Assembly (NCBI GenBank): GCA_905339215.1
Contig: CAJPFN010000088.1
Coordinates: 1-41,355, forward strand
DNA: 41,355 nucleotides
Direction of reading: 5' to 3'
From: Rhizobiaceae bacterium
Lineage (GTDB): Bacteria; Pseudomonadota; Alphaproteobacteria; Rhizobiales; Rhizobiaceae
The translations under genes and the position numbers were made by a program. The stretch's first letter is position 1. Every line of letters begins with the position of its first letter. The notes under the pieces are model-generated. The model saw only the letters and a list, made by a program, of their open reading frames with translations. It did not search any database and had not been told where the DNA came from. Shown piece by piece: positions 1 through 8,713 of the stretch.

Positions 1-42
1 TGGGCGGCCTCGGCCGAGCGCAAAGGCCCCTCGAGGAAGTAG
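1..42 (+). CDS. 3' end of an upstream gene (partial)
   Basis: Frame 1 is open from the first base and stops at TAG 40-42, leaving 13 residues ending in a basic tail (ERKGPSRK). It sits 7 bases before the start of the GH43 gene and on the same strand, so it is probably the end of the previous operon gene. Too little is present to name it. In sugar operons of this layout a transporter component would be common, but that is only inference. Confidence 0.45.
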   Translation, partial: WAASAERKGPSRK

Positions 43-49
43 CACGGCG

Positions 50-1669
50 ATGGCGACGATCCGCAACCCGATCCTGCGCGGTTTCAATCCCGATCCGTCG
101 ATCTGCAGGGTCGGCGATGACTACTTTATCGCCACCTCGACCTTCGAATGGTATCCGGGCGTCCAGATCCACCATTCGACTGATCTGGTGAACTGGCGCA
201 TGATCCGGCATCCGCTGGAGCGCGCTACCCAGCTCGACATGCGCGGCAATCCCGATTCCGGCGGCATATGGGCACCCTGCCTGTCATACGCCGACGGGCT
301 GTTCTGGCTGGTCTACACCGACATCAAGCGTCTCGACGGCAACTTCAAGGACGGCCACAACTACATCGTCACGGCCCCGGCGATCGAAGGCCCGTGGTCC
401 GATCCGGTCCACGTCAATTCGAGCGGCTTTGACCCGTCGCTGTTTCACGACGACGACGGCCGCAAGTGGTTCCTGAACATGGTCTGGAACCATGTCTCCA
501 GCGGCGTTGGCGGCCGGCCGAAGCATCCCTCCTTCGCCGGCATCCTGCTGCAGGAATACGATCCCGTGGCGAAAAAGTTCGTCGGGCCCGTGAAGAACAT
601 ATTCGCCGGCAGCCCGCACGGGCTGGTCGAGGGGCCGCACCTCTTCAAGCGCGACGGCTGGTACTACCTCACCACCGCCGAGGGCGGGACCGGCTATGAC
701 CACGCGGTGACGATGGCGCGCTCGCGCTCGATCGACGGACCCTACGAACTCCACCCCGACGTCCACGTCATCACCTCGAAGGACGCGCCCGACGCGACGC
801 TGCAGCGCGCCGGCCACGGACAGATCGTCGAGACGCCGGACGGGGCTGTCTACCACACCCATCTCTGCTCTCGGCCGCTGCCGGGACTGAGGCGCTCGCC
901 GCTCGGCCGGGAGACTGCCATCCAGAAATGCGTCTGGGGCGCTGACGGCTGGCTGCGGCTGGAGGGCGGCTCGCCCGTCCCGGCGGTGGACGTCGAGGCG
1001 CCCGCCGGCGCCATCGCACTGCCACTGCCGTCGATCGCGCGATACCGCTTCGAACCGGGCGCGCTGCCGCTCGACTTCCAGTGGCTGAGGACGCCCTATC
1101 CAGCTCGGCTGTTCTCGTTGTCGGAGCGTCCCGGCGCGCTGCGCCTGTTCGGACGCGAATCGATCGGCTCCTGGTTCGACCAGGCGCTGGTGGCACGCCG
1201 CCAGGAGCATTTTTCCTTCCGCGCCGAGACCGAACTCGACTTTGCGCCGCAGCACTTCCAGCAGGCCGCCGGCCTCACCCACTACTACAACCGGCACAAG
1301 TTCCACTTCCTCGGCGTCACCCACGATGCCCGCCTCGGCCGCGTGCTGACCATCCTTTCCTGCCCCGGCGACTGGCCGGACGGGCGGCTGAGCTTCCCGC
1401 TGCACGAGCCGGTCGTCCTGCCGGCGGAAGGGCCAGTTGCGCTCTCGGCCGAAGTCGACAGTGCGGCCCTCCAGTTCTTCTGGCGCGACGGCGGACGCTG
1501 GTCGCCGGTCGGGCCGGTTCTCGACGCCAGCGTCATTTCCGACGAGGGCGGCCGCGGCGAGCACGGATCGTTCACCGGGGCATTCGTCGGCATGGCGGCG
1601 TTCGATACGAGCGGCGCCGGCCTGCCTGCCGACTATCATCACTTCGAATATCAGGGACGCGACCAGTAG
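50..1669 (+). CDS. glycoside hydrolase family 43 (beta-xylosidase/alpha-arabinofuranosidase type)
   Basis: This 539-residue protein should remove xylose or arabinose from the non-reducing ends of xylo-oligosaccharides. The GH43 five-bladed propeller fills the N-terminal ~320 residues. Its three acidic catalytic positions are visible: D15 in NPDPS (general base), D128 in SSGFDPSLF (pKa modulator) and E194 in LVEGPH (general acid), with spacing like that of two-domain GH43 xylosidases. The C-terminal ~200 residues form the beta-sandwich typical of that subgroup (AGLTHYYN, KFHFLGVT). There is no signal peptide, so it acts in the cytoplasm on imported oligosaccharides. A GAGGAA motif about 11 bases upstream supports the ATG. 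It heads the part of the operon seen here and is followed by a sugar isomerase-like gene after 23 bases. The exact substrate (xylose or arabinose linkages) cannot be read from sequence. Confidence 0.93.
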   Translation: MATIRNPILRGFNPDPSICRVGDDYFIATSTFEWYPGVQIHHSTDLVNWRMIRHPLERATQLDMRGNPDSGGIWAPCLSYADGLFWLVYTDIKRLDGNFKDGHNYIVTAPAIEGPWSDPVHVNSSGFDPSLFHDDDGRKWFLNMVWNHVSSGVGGRPKHPSFAGILLQEYDPVAKKFVGPVKNIFAGSPHGLVEGPHLFKRDGWYYLTTAEGGTGYDHAVTMARSRSIDGPYELHPDVHVITSKDAPDATLQRAGHGQIVETPDGAVYHTHLCSRPLPGLRRSPLGRETAIQKCVWGADGWLRLEGGSPVPAVDVEAPAGAIALPLPSIARYRFEPGALPLDFQWLRTPYPARLFSLSERPGALRLFGRESIGSWFDQALVARRQEHFSFRAETELDFAPQHFQQAAGLTHYYNRHKFHFLGVTHDARLGRVLTILSCPGDWPDGRLSFPLHEPVVLPAEGPVALSAEVDSAALQFFWRDGGRWSPVGPVLDASVISDEGGRGEHGSFTGAFVGMAAFDTSGAGLPADYHHFEYQGRDQ

Positions 1670-1692
1670 CGTCCGCGGAAGGAGCATCATCC

Positions 1693-2748
1693 ATGGCATC
1701 GACGATGAAGGGTCCGGGGGTCTTCCTGGCGCAGTTCGCGAGCGACTCTGCACCGTTCAATTCGCTTCCGGCGATCGCGAAGTGGGCCGCCGGTCTCGGC
1801 TACGAGGGCGTGCAGATCCCGACCTGGGACGCGCGCCTGTTCGACCTCGAGAAGGCGGCCAGCTCCGCCGCCTATTGCGACGAAGTGAAGGGTATCCTCG
1901 GCGATGCCGGCGTCGCGGTGACGGAACTCTCCACCCATCTCCAGGGCCAGCTGGTTGCGGTCCATCCGGCTTACGACGCTCAATTCGACGGCTTCGCGCC
2001 GGCGTCGGTCCACGGCAATCCGAAGGCGCGGCAGGCCTGGGCGGTCGAACAGATGCGTCTCGCGGCGAAGGCGTCGAAGAACCTAGGTCTCGGCGCTTCG
2101 GTGTCCTTCACCGGCGCGCTCGCCTTCCCCTACCTCTATCCCTGGCCGCAGCGCCCCGCCGGCCTGATCGAGGAGGCCTTCGCCGAGCTCGGCCGCCGCT
2201 GGAAGCCGATCCTCGACGCCTACGAGGATGCCGGCGTCGACGTCTGCTACGAGATCCATCCGGGCGAGGACGTCTTCGACGGCGCCACCTTCGAGATGTT
2301 CCTCGACGCGGTCGGCGGGCATGCCCGCTGCAACATCAACTACGACCCGTCGCATTTCCTGCTGCAGCAGCTCGACTATCTCGACTTCATCGACATCTAC
2401 CACGAGCGCATCAAGGCGTTTCACGTCAAGGACGCCGAGTTCAACCCGACCGGCCGCCAGGGCGTCTATTCCGGCTACAAGGGCTGGATGGAGCGCGCCG
2501 GGCGCTTCCGCTCGCTCGGCGACGGACAGGTCGACTTCTCGGGCATTTTCTCCCGGCTGGCGCAGTACGACTATGCGTCCTGGGCGGTACTCGAATGGGA
2601 ATGCTGCCTGAAGCATCCGGAAGACGGCGCCGCGGAAGGCGCGCCCTTCATCCGCAACCACATCGTCCGGGTGACGGAAAAGGCCTTCGACGATTTCGCC
2701 GGCGCCGCGACCGACCGGACCGCGCTCAGGAAGATGATGGGGATATAA
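1693..2748 (+). CDS. sugar phosphate isomerase/epimerase-like TIM-barrel protein
   Basis: A 351-residue member of the xylose-isomerase-like TIM barrel (AP-endonuclease family 2) superfamily. Members isomerise or epimerise sugars and keto-sugars, or act as dehydratases, using a divalent metal. Likely metal-ligand strands are visible: YEIHPGEDVF, NINYDPSHF, FHVKDAEF and a late LEWECC. The frame is open far upstream, but the ATG at 1693 has a strong GGAAGGAG at 1677-1684 and begins the recognisable domain (GVFLAQFASD), so the upstream extension is a shadow of the GH43 gene. Its place between a GH43 glycosidase and a Gfo/Idh/MocA dehydrogenase is typical of carbohydrate operons, where the two enzymes oxidise and rearrange a released sugar. 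The precise substrate is unknown. Confidence 0.9.
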   Translation: MASTMKGPGVFLAQFASDSAPFNSLPAIAKWAAGLGYEGVQIPTWDARLFDLEKAASSAAYCDEVKGILGDAGVAVTELSTHLQGQLVAVHPAYDAQFDGFAPASVHGNPKARQAWAVEQMRLAAKASKNLGLGASVSFTGALAFPYLYPWPQRPAGLIEEAFAELGRRWKPILDAYEDAGVDVCYEIHPGEDVFDGATFEMFLDAVGGHARCNINYDPSHFLLQQLDYLDFIDIYHERIKAFHVKDAEFNPTGRQGVYSGYKGWMERAGRFRSLGDGQVDFSGIFSRLAQYDYASWAVLEWECCLKHPEDGAAEGAPFIRNHIVRVTEKAFDDFAGAATDRTALRKMMGI

Positions 2749-2752
2749 GGCC

Positions 2753-3163
2753 TTGGACCCAACGATTGCGGGCTTGATGGGCGGGGTAGCCGGAGGCCTT
2801 GTAGGCGCACTAGGTACGGCGTGGGCATATGCCCACGGCTACTTAAAGCTTGAGAAGAACGAGAGGAGGCTCGCTAAGGTCAGGCTCGTTGATGACATTA
2901 TCGCATCCCGCTTCGCGTTAGACGCTGCGTATCCTGTCTCTGAAACGGACGCACATTTCTTCAACAGAACCATGTCAAGAATACCATATATATTTAGCGG
3001 CGATAAAAAAGTAATGGACGCGTATGACAAATTCATGGCCTCGCCGAATGAAACGGATCGACTAATCGATTTAATTAGGTCAACAACCGACTCGGCTGAA
3101 ATCAAAGGCGGTCTCGATCCGCGATACGTATCTGGCGTCGATTCAATTCGACCTAGAGATTGA
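2753..3163 (+). CDS. small AT-rich membrane-anchored protein, probably acquired
   Basis: A 136-residue protein starting at TTG 2753, four bases after the preceding stop; no convincing Shine-Dalgarno sequence is visible, so expression may depend on coupling. Residues ~5-27 form one Gly/Ala-rich transmembrane segment. The rest is a soluble, charged domain with the run IPYIFSGDKKVMDAYDKF. That core and the preceding LVDDIIASR faintly resemble the DUF6680-type small membrane proteins scattered in bacterial genomes; this is a tentative match from memory. Base composition is striking: a hand count over 2941-3120 gives 77 G+C in 180 bases (43%), against clearly GC-rich neighbours, and codons such as ATA, TTA and AAA recur. 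It interrupts an otherwise standard sugar operon. Function unknown; recent transfer is likely. Confidence 0.75.
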   Translation: MDPTIAGLMGGVAGGLVGALGTAWAYAHGYLKLEKNERRLAKVRLVDDIIASRFALDAAYPVSETDAHFFNRTMSRIPYIFSGDKKVMDAYDKFMASPNETDRLIDLIRSTTDSAEIKGGLDPRYVSGVDSIRPRD

Positions 3164-3173
3164 GGGGGTATTT

Positions 3174-4346
3174 ATGGTCAATGCTTCCAAAGTGGCGAGC
3201 TCAGGCGGACCGATCCGCCTCGGCATGGTGGGCGGCGGCCAAGGCGCCTTCATCGGCGCCGTACACCGCATCGCGGCGCGCATCGATGGCGAGTTTGCGC
3301 TCGTCGCCGGCGCCTTGTCCTCGGATTCGGAGCGGGCCAAGGCGTCGGCCGCCGAGCTCGGTCTCGACCCGGCGCGCAGCTACGGCTCCTTCGCCGAAAT
3401 GGCGAAGGCGGAAGCAGCGCGTCCCGACGGCATCGAGGCGGTGTCGATCGTCACCCCCAACCACGTCCACTATCCGGCGGCGAAAGCCTTCCTAGAGGCC
3501 GGCATCCACGTCATCTGCGACAAGCCGCTGACCTCGACGCTCGCCGATGCCAAGAAGCTCGCGGCGGTGGCGGCGAAGTCGGGGCGGCTGTTCGTGTTGA
3601 CCCACAACTACACCGGCTACCCGATGATCCGGCAGGCGCGCGAGATGGTGCAGTCGGGCAAGCTCGGCGACATCCGCGTTGTCCAGGCGGAGTATCCGCA
3701 GGACTGGCTCACCACCAAGGTCGAGGATACCGGCGCCAAGCAGGCGGTCTGGCGCACGGATCCCAAGCAGTCGGGCGCTGGCGGCGCCACCGGCGACATC
3801 GGCACCCATGCCTACAACCTCGCGCGATTCGTCACCGGGCTTGAACTCGAGCAACTCTCCGCGGACCTGACGGCCTTCGTGCCCGGCCGCCTGCTCGACG
3901 ACAACGCCCACGTCATGCTGCGCTTCAAGGGCGGCGCCAAGGGTATGCTCTGGGCGAGCCAGGTGGCGCCGGGCAACGAGAACGCGCTGAAGCTGCGCGT
4001 CTACGGCACCAAGGGCGGCCTCGAATGGGCGCAAGAGGACCCGAACTACCTCTGGTACACGCCGTTCGGCGAACCGAAGCGCCTGGTCACGCGGAGCGGC
4101 GCCGGCGCCGGCGAGGCGGCCGGCCGCGTCAGCCGCACTCCGCCCGGTCATCCCGAAGGCTATCTCGAAGGCTTTGCCAACATCTACGCCGAGGCGGCGC
4201 GCGCCATCCGCGCGGCGCGCAGAAATGGGGGCAAGCCGCCGAAGGGCGTGCTCTTCCCGACGATCGACGACGGCGTCGAGGGCGTTGCCTTCGTCGAGGC
4301 CTGCGTCAGGTCGTCGAAGAAGAACGGCGCCTGGACCAGCCTGTAG
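3174..4346 (+). CDS. Gfo/Idh/MocA family NAD(P)-dependent oxidoreductase
   Basis: A 390-residue sugar or polyol dehydrogenase. The N-terminal Rossmann fold shows GMVGGGQGAFIG near residue 20. The family's Lys motif appears as CDKPLTSTLADAK (normally EKP), and the catalytic Asp/His region as GDIGTHAYNLARFVTG around residues 205-220. Such enzymes oxidise a sugar hydroxyl with NAD(P) and often work with isomerase/epimerase-like TIM-barrel enzymes such as the one encoded at 1693-2748. ATG 3174 is preceded by GAGGGGG overlapping the stop of the AT-rich gene, which places it in the same transcript. It is cytoplasmic, with no signal peptide. The actual sugar is not determinable. Confidence 0.93.
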   Translation: MVNASKVASSGGPIRLGMVGGGQGAFIGAVHRIAARIDGEFALVAGALSSDSERAKASAAELGLDPARSYGSFAEMAKAEAARPDGIEAVSIVTPNHVHYPAAKAFLEAGIHVICDKPLTSTLADAKKLAAVAAKSGRLFVLTHNYTGYPMIRQAREMVQSGKLGDIRVVQAEYPQDWLTTKVEDTGAKQAVWRTDPKQSGAGGATGDIGTHAYNLARFVTGLELEQLSADLTAFVPGRLLDDNAHVMLRFKGGAKGMLWASQVAPGNENALKLRVYGTKGGLEWAQEDPNYLWYTPFGEPKRLVTRSGAGAGEAAGRVSRTPPGHPEGYLEGFANIYAEAARAIRAARRNGGKPPKGVLFPTIDDGVEGVAFVEACVRSSKKNGAWTSL

Positions 4347-4475
4347 TTTCGATAATGTAAGCGGAGACTTACCTTATGCTGCGCTTCGCTGCGCCGCATG
4401 GTGATCCCCGCCGCGCCCCTTGATGCCGCGTGCGGCTTGGACCAGACTGGTGCCGAAGCGACGGGGGGAACGCGC

Positions 4476-6134
4476 GTGGCCGACAAAGCCGATGTGATTG
4501 TGGTGGGCGGCGGGCTTGCGGGGCTGGTCGCCGCGGCCGAACTCGGCGACGCGGGAAAACGCGTCATCCTGCTCGACCAGGAGGGCGAGAATTCGCTCGG
4601 CGGCCAGGCCTTTTGGTCGCTCGGCGGCCTGTTCTTCGTCGATAGCCCCGAACAGCGCCGGCTGAAGATCCGCGACAGCCGCGAACTGGCGCTGCAGGAC
4701 TGGATGGGCTCGGCCCAGTTCGATCGCCCGGAGGATCATTGGCCGCGCAAGGTCGCCGAGGCCTATATCGACTTCGCCGCCGGCGAAATGCGGCCCTGGC
4801 TCCATGCCCAGGGTATGCGCTGGTTCCCCGTCGTCGGCTGGGCCGAGCGTGGCGGCGCGCTTGCCCACGGCCACGGCAACTCGGTACCGCGTTTCCACAT
4901 CACCTGGGGCACCGGCCCCGGCGCCATCGAGCCCTTCGTCCGCCGCGTCCGCGACCATGCCGCGGCGGGACGCATCGTCCTGAAGTTCCGGCATCGCGTC
5001 ACGCGGCTGGTGCGCACGGGCGGCGCCATCGCCGGCATCGCCGGCGATGTGCTGGAGCCTTCCACCGTCGAGCGCGGCCAGCGCTCGGGCCAACTCGTCG
5101 TCGGCACCTTCGAGGTCGACGCGCCGATCGTGATCGTCAGCTCCGGCGGCATCGGCGGCAATCACGAACTCGTGCGCAGGAACTGGCCGGTCGAACGGCT
5201 CGGTCCGGCGCCGCAAAACATGGTCTCCGGCGTGCCGCACCATGTCGACGGGCGAATGGTGGGGGTGGCGCAGGAGGCGGGCGCGGCCGTCATCAACGCC
5301 GACCGCATGTGGCACTACACCGAGGGGTTGAAGAACTGGGCGCCGATCTGGCCGAACCACGGCATCCGCATCCTGCCCGGTCCGTCGTCGCTCTGGTTCG
5401 ACGCGCTGGGCAACCGGCTCGAGCCGCCCTTCATGCCGGGCTTCGACACGCTCGGCACGCTGAAGCGTATCCTGTCGACCGGCCACGAGCATTCCTGGTT
5501 CGTCCTGACGCAGGCGATCATCAAGAAGGAGTTCGCGCTATCAGGCTCCGAGCAGAATCCGGACATGACCTCGAAAAGCTGGCTCGCCGTGCTGAAGAGC
5601 CGCCGCGGCGCCGGCGCGCCGCCGCCGGTAGAGGCCTTCAAGAAGCACGGCGAGGATTTCGTCGTGCGCGACAATCTCACCGACCTCGTCGCCGGCATGA
5701 ACGCGCTCACTCCCGATGCACCGCTCGACCACGACAGGCTGAAGGCGCAGATCGAGGCGCGCGACCGTGAGATCGCCAATCCCTACACGAAGGACGCGCA
5801 GGTCACCGCCATCCGCGGCGCAAGGAACTATGTCGGCGACCGGCTGATCCGCACCGCCAAGCCGCACCGCATCCTCGACCCGGCCAACGGCCCGCTGATC
5901 GCGGTGCGGCTGAGCGTGCTCACCCGCAAGACGCTCGGCGGCCTGCACACCGACCTCGACGCCCGCGTGCTCGACGCGGCGGGCGAGCCGATCCCCGGCC
6001 TCTACGCGGCGGGCGAGGTGTCCGGCTTCGGCGGCGGCGGCTACCACGGTTACAATGCGCTGGAAGGCACCTTCCTCGGCGGCTGCATCTTCTCCGGCCG
6101 CAGCGCCGGCCGCCACGCGGCGAAGTCGGCGTAG
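4476..6134 (+). CDS. FAD-binding dehydrogenase (fumarate reductase/ketosteroid dehydrogenase-like)
   Basis: A 552-residue flavoprotein of the FAD_binding_2 superfamily, close to the conserved but functionally undefined FAD-binding dehydrogenases found in many soil proteobacteria. The dinucleotide-binding motif VGGGLAGLVAAAEL lies at residues ~9-23, followed by LLDQEGENSLGGQAFWS. A C-terminal FAD motif (YAAGEVSGFGGGGYHG) is at ~510-525. An open frame reaches back to ATG 4398, but GTG 4476 has GGGGGGAA just upstream and starts directly at the Rossmann strand, so it is preferred. The 51 bases from 4347 to 4397 include a weak inverted repeat (4377-4400). The gene may be the last of the sugar operon or separate; the substrate is unknown. 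Confidence 0.88.
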   Translation: MADKADVIVVGGGLAGLVAAAELGDAGKRVILLDQEGENSLGGQAFWSLGGLFFVDSPEQRRLKIRDSRELALQDWMGSAQFDRPEDHWPRKVAEAYIDFAAGEMRPWLHAQGMRWFPVVGWAERGGALAHGHGNSVPRFHITWGTGPGAIEPFVRRVRDHAAAGRIVLKFRHRVTRLVRTGGAIAGIAGDVLEPSTVERGQRSGQLVVGTFEVDAPIVIVSSGGIGGNHELVRRNWPVERLGPAPQNMVSGVPHHVDGRMVGVAQEAGAAVINADRMWHYTEGLKNWAPIWPNHGIRILPGPSSLWFDALGNRLEPPFMPGFDTLGTLKRILSTGHEHSWFVLTQAIIKKEFALSGSEQNPDMTSKSWLAVLKSRRGAGAPPPVEAFKKHGEDFVVRDNLTDLVAGMNALTPDAPLDHDRLKAQIEARDREIANPYTKDAQVTAIRGARNYVGDRLIRTAKPHRILDPANGPLIAVRLSVLTRKTLGGLHTDLDARVLDAAGEPIPGLYAAGEVSGFGGGGYHGYNALEGTFLGGCIFSGRSAGRHAAKSA

Positions 6135-6153
6135 CGGTCCCGGATGGCGTGGC

Positions 6154-7056
6154 CTATCGCAGGCCTTCGATAAATCGGCGGTGGAAGCGGCCATAGCCGC
6201 GCTCCGTCGTGCGCAGGTGCTCGCGCACCACTTCGTGGAACTGCGGCAGGCGGTGGAACGGCACGGCAGGATAGGCGTGATGCTCGGCGTGGTAGGGCAT
6301 GTTCCACGCGACGAAGCGGACGATCGCCGTCGTGAAGGTCGTGCGCGTGTTTTCCAGCATGTTGGCGACATGCGGACAGCGCGCATGCTCGGCCAGCAGA
6401 TAGGCGCGCAGGAACGGCTGGCCGAGCAGCGCCGGAACGACCCAGATCCACAGCAGCACGTCCGTGCCCAGGGCGATCGAGACGCCGACGAGGCCGCCGT
6501 AGAGGGCAAGCGTCAGCCGCGCCTCGTCATGGACCTTCCGGCGGCCCTTCTCCGGCACGTAGGGCTCGTCGGACGGCCGCGCGCCGTTGAGCAGGATCGT
6601 CTTCGCCATGCCGATCCACAGCGGGATGCCCGACAGGTACTTCACGTACTGCCAGACCGTCTCCGGCTTGGGGCTCATCAGCTCCGGGTCGTTGTCGGGA
6701 TCGTGGGTGTGGCGGTGATGGGCGAAGTGGAAGTAGCGGAACCACGTCGCCGGCACCATGACGAGGAAGCCGGCGGTCGCGGCGGAGGCGCGGTTCAGCC
6801 ACGGCGTGCCGAACGCGGTCTCGTGCACGCATTCGTGCAGCAGCGTGAACAGAAAGACGATCAGGATGCCCTGCGGCAGAAGCAGCAGCGGCCAATAGGG
6901 CACGCCGGCGAAGATGAGGGCGCCAAGGCCGGCGATGGCGCCGCCATGGACGGCGAGCCGCAGCAGTCCCGGGCCGTTGCGTCGGCCGGTCAGCTCGGCG
7001 CGCTGTTCGGCGGTGAGGCCTGCGATGATCGCCCGATGGTCGATGGCGTCAGACAT
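6154..7056 (-). CDS. membrane fatty-acid-desaturase-family di-iron enzyme
   Basis: A 300-residue membrane protein with the three histidine clusters of the desaturase/hydroxylase superfamily: HECVH at 74-78, HFAHHRHTH at ~110-118 and HAEHH at 256-260. These ligate two irons for O2-dependent desaturation or hydroxylation. Hydrophobic spans flank the boxes (about 38-75 and 90-105, and around 190-225). GGGAG upstream supports ATG 7056. The gene is convergent with the FAD dehydrogenase (19-base gap) and lies 42 bases downstream of the ThDP decarboxylase on the same strand, so it may belong to that catabolic operon. Members act on acyl chains, carotenoids, alkanes and occasionally amino-acid-derived substrates; which applies here cannot be told. 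Confidence 0.88.
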   Translation of the reverse strand: MSDAIDHRAIIAGLTAEQRAELTGRRNGPGLLRLAVHGGAIAGLGALIFAGVPYWPLLLLPQGILIVFLFTLLHECVHETAFGTPWLNRASAATAGFLVMVPATWFRYFHFAHHRHTHDPDNDPELMSPKPETVWQYVKYLSGIPLWIGMAKTILLNGARPSDEPYVPEKGRRKVHDEARLTLALYGGLVGVSIALGTDVLLWIWVVPALLGQPFLRAYLLAEHARCPHVANMLENTRTTFTTAIVRFVAWNMPYHAEHHAYPAVPFHRLPQFHEVVREHLRTTERGYGRFHRRFIEGLR

Positions 7057-7098
7057 GGCGCACTCCCGGTCCGCCTTTATGCGGACCGGTGCCAGTGT

Positions 7099-8673
7099 TC
7101 ACGAAACGACGATCTCGATCAATGCCGGGGCAGCCAGCGCGCGCGCCCGCTTCAGGGCCGCCGGAAATCCGGCAGTACCGTCGATGCGTTCCGCCTCCAT
7201 GCCATAGGCCTTCGCCACTGCGACGAAGTCCGGTGGCGCCGGCGAGACGCCGACCGGCTCGACCCCGGCGTCGCGCATCGACGTCTCGATCTCGCGGTAG
7301 CCGCGGTTGTTCCACACGACGAAGATCACCGCAGCCCCTGCGTCCAGGGCCGAACCGAGCTCGGCCAGCGTGAACTGCAGGCCGCCGTCTCCGGTGAGAC
7401 AGACGACTGGCACCTCCGGCATGGCGAGGGCGGCACCGATCGCCGCGGGCGCGCCGAAGCCAAGCGCCCCATAGCCGGTCGCGGCGTTAAACCAGCCGCC
7501 CGGCCGGTCGTGGTCGTACCAGAGGTTGGCGGCATAGACCGGCTGGGTGGAATCGCCGACGATCAGCGCGCCCGGCAACGTGTCGCGGATCGCCTCGACG
7601 GCCGCCACCTGGCCGTGCATGTAGGGCTCGAGGTCGTTCCAGGCCGCCTTGCGCGCCGCACCGGCGCGCTCGGCGCCGTCATTGCCGCGCCGCGCCTCGG
7701 CCAGGCCGGCAAGCGCCGCGAGTGCTTCCGCGCTATCGGCGCGGATGGGTAGGTTCGCACCCCTCCGGTCGAGCTGCGCCTGGTCGATGTCGATGCGGAT
7801 CAGCACCGGGGGCAGCACGAAGCCGCCGTCCGCGTACATGTCGTAGTCGGTCGGGCCGAACTCGGTGCCGACCGCGAGCACGACGTCGGCTTCGGCCATT
7901 AGCTTGCGTACCGAGCGCAGGCTCGGGCTGGCGTGGACGCCGAGCGGATGGCCGTGGAGAAGGCCGCGGCCGTTCGACGTGGTGACGACCGGTGCATCGA
8001 GCCGTTCGGCCAGCGCCCGCAGTGCGGCGTCGGCATGGCGGGCGCCGCCGCCGGCGAGGATCAGCGGCCGCTGCGCGCCCGAGAGCATGGCCGCGGCCTT
8101 TTCCAGCGCATCGACGTCGGCGGCGGCAGCCGGCCCGGCCGGCGGCACGGGCCGCAGTTCGACCGCCGGCTGGGCCATGACGTCGAGCGGGATCTCGATA
8201 TGCACCGGCCCCGGCCGCCCAGAAGTGAGCAGGGCGAAGGCCCGTTCCATTGCTGCCTGCAGTTCGGCCGGGTCCTCGACGCGCTCCGACGACAGGGCCA
8301 CGGTGCGCATCAGGCCGCGCTGATCGGGCAGTTCGTGCAGGTAGCCCAGCCCTTTGCCCAAGGTCGCCCGCTGGTTGACGCTGGAGACGACCAGCATCGG
8401 GGAAGAATCAGCGCGCGCCTGGGCCATGGCGGTGATCGCGTTGGTCAGGCCTGGGCCGGTGATGACGAAGGCGACGCCGGGCCGCCCCGCGGCGCGCGCA
8501 TAGCCGTCGGCCATGAACGCCGCACCCTGTTCGTGGCGCGGGGTGATGTGACGGATGCGCGATCCGGCGAGGCCGCGATAAAGCTCGACCGTGTGCACGC
8601 CCGGAATGCCGAAGACGGTGTCGACGCCGTGGGCTTCGAGCAGAGAGATCAGCGCTTCGCCGACGGTGGCCAT
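7099..8673 (-). CDS. ThDP-dependent decarboxylase, 5-guanidino-2-oxopentanoate decarboxylase-like
   Basis: A 524-residue protein of the acetolactate synthase/benzoylformate decarboxylase superfamily. The N-terminal pyrimidine-binding domain has the activating Glu (E48 in RHEQGAAFMADGYAR). The C-terminal pyrophosphate-binding domain shows GDGGLQF followed about 26 residues later by WNNRGY. The N-terminus (FGIPGVHTVELYRGLAGS) matches my recollection of the group annotated as 5-guanidino-2-oxopentanoate (2-ketoarginine) decarboxylase, the AruI step of arginine transaminase catabolism. That specificity is inferred from recall and context: a dimethylargininase-like gene lies 40 bases upstream on the same strand and an amino-acid ABC transporter is divergent. 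No good Shine-Dalgarno sequence precedes ATG 8673. A generic 2-oxo-acid decarboxylase is the alternative. Confidence 0.85.
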   Translation of the reverse strand: MATVGEALISLLEAHGVDTVFGIPGVHTVELYRGLAGSRIRHITPRHEQGAAFMADGYARAAGRPGVAFVITGPGLTNAITAMAQARADSSPMLVVSSVNQRATLGKGLGYLHELPDQRGLMRTVALSSERVEDPAELQAAMERAFALLTSGRPGPVHIEIPLDVMAQPAVELRPVPPAGPAAAADVDALEKAAAMLSGAQRPLILAGGGARHADAALRALAERLDAPVVTTSNGRGLLHGHPLGVHASPSLRSVRKLMAEADVVLAVGTEFGPTDYDMYADGGFVLPPVLIRIDIDQAQLDRRGANLPIRADSAEALAALAGLAEARRGNDGAERAGAARKAAWNDLEPYMHGQVAAVEAIRDTLPGALIVGDSTQPVYAANLWYDHDRPGGWFNAATGYGALGFGAPAAIGAALAMPEVPVVCLTGDGGLQFTLAELGSALDAGAAVIFVVWNNRGYREIETSMRDAGVEPVGVSPAPPDFVAVAKAYGMEAERIDGTAGFPAALKRARALAAPALIEIVVS

Positions 8674-8713
8674 GGCAGGGTCCGTGTCTCGAGGAGGGGA
8701 ATGCGGCCGGCGT

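Noticed and set aside
4377-4400. Imperfect inverted repeat before the FAD dehydrogenase as a riboswitch or terminator
   Set aside because: The stem is short with a mismatch, there is no T tract and no known riboswitch core is recognisable.
6055-7752. A 565-residue plus-strand open frame opposite the desaturase and decarboxylase
   Set aside because: It is Arg/Asp/Val-rich without domain motifs and lies antisense to two genes with clear catalytic residues, a typical high-GC shadow.
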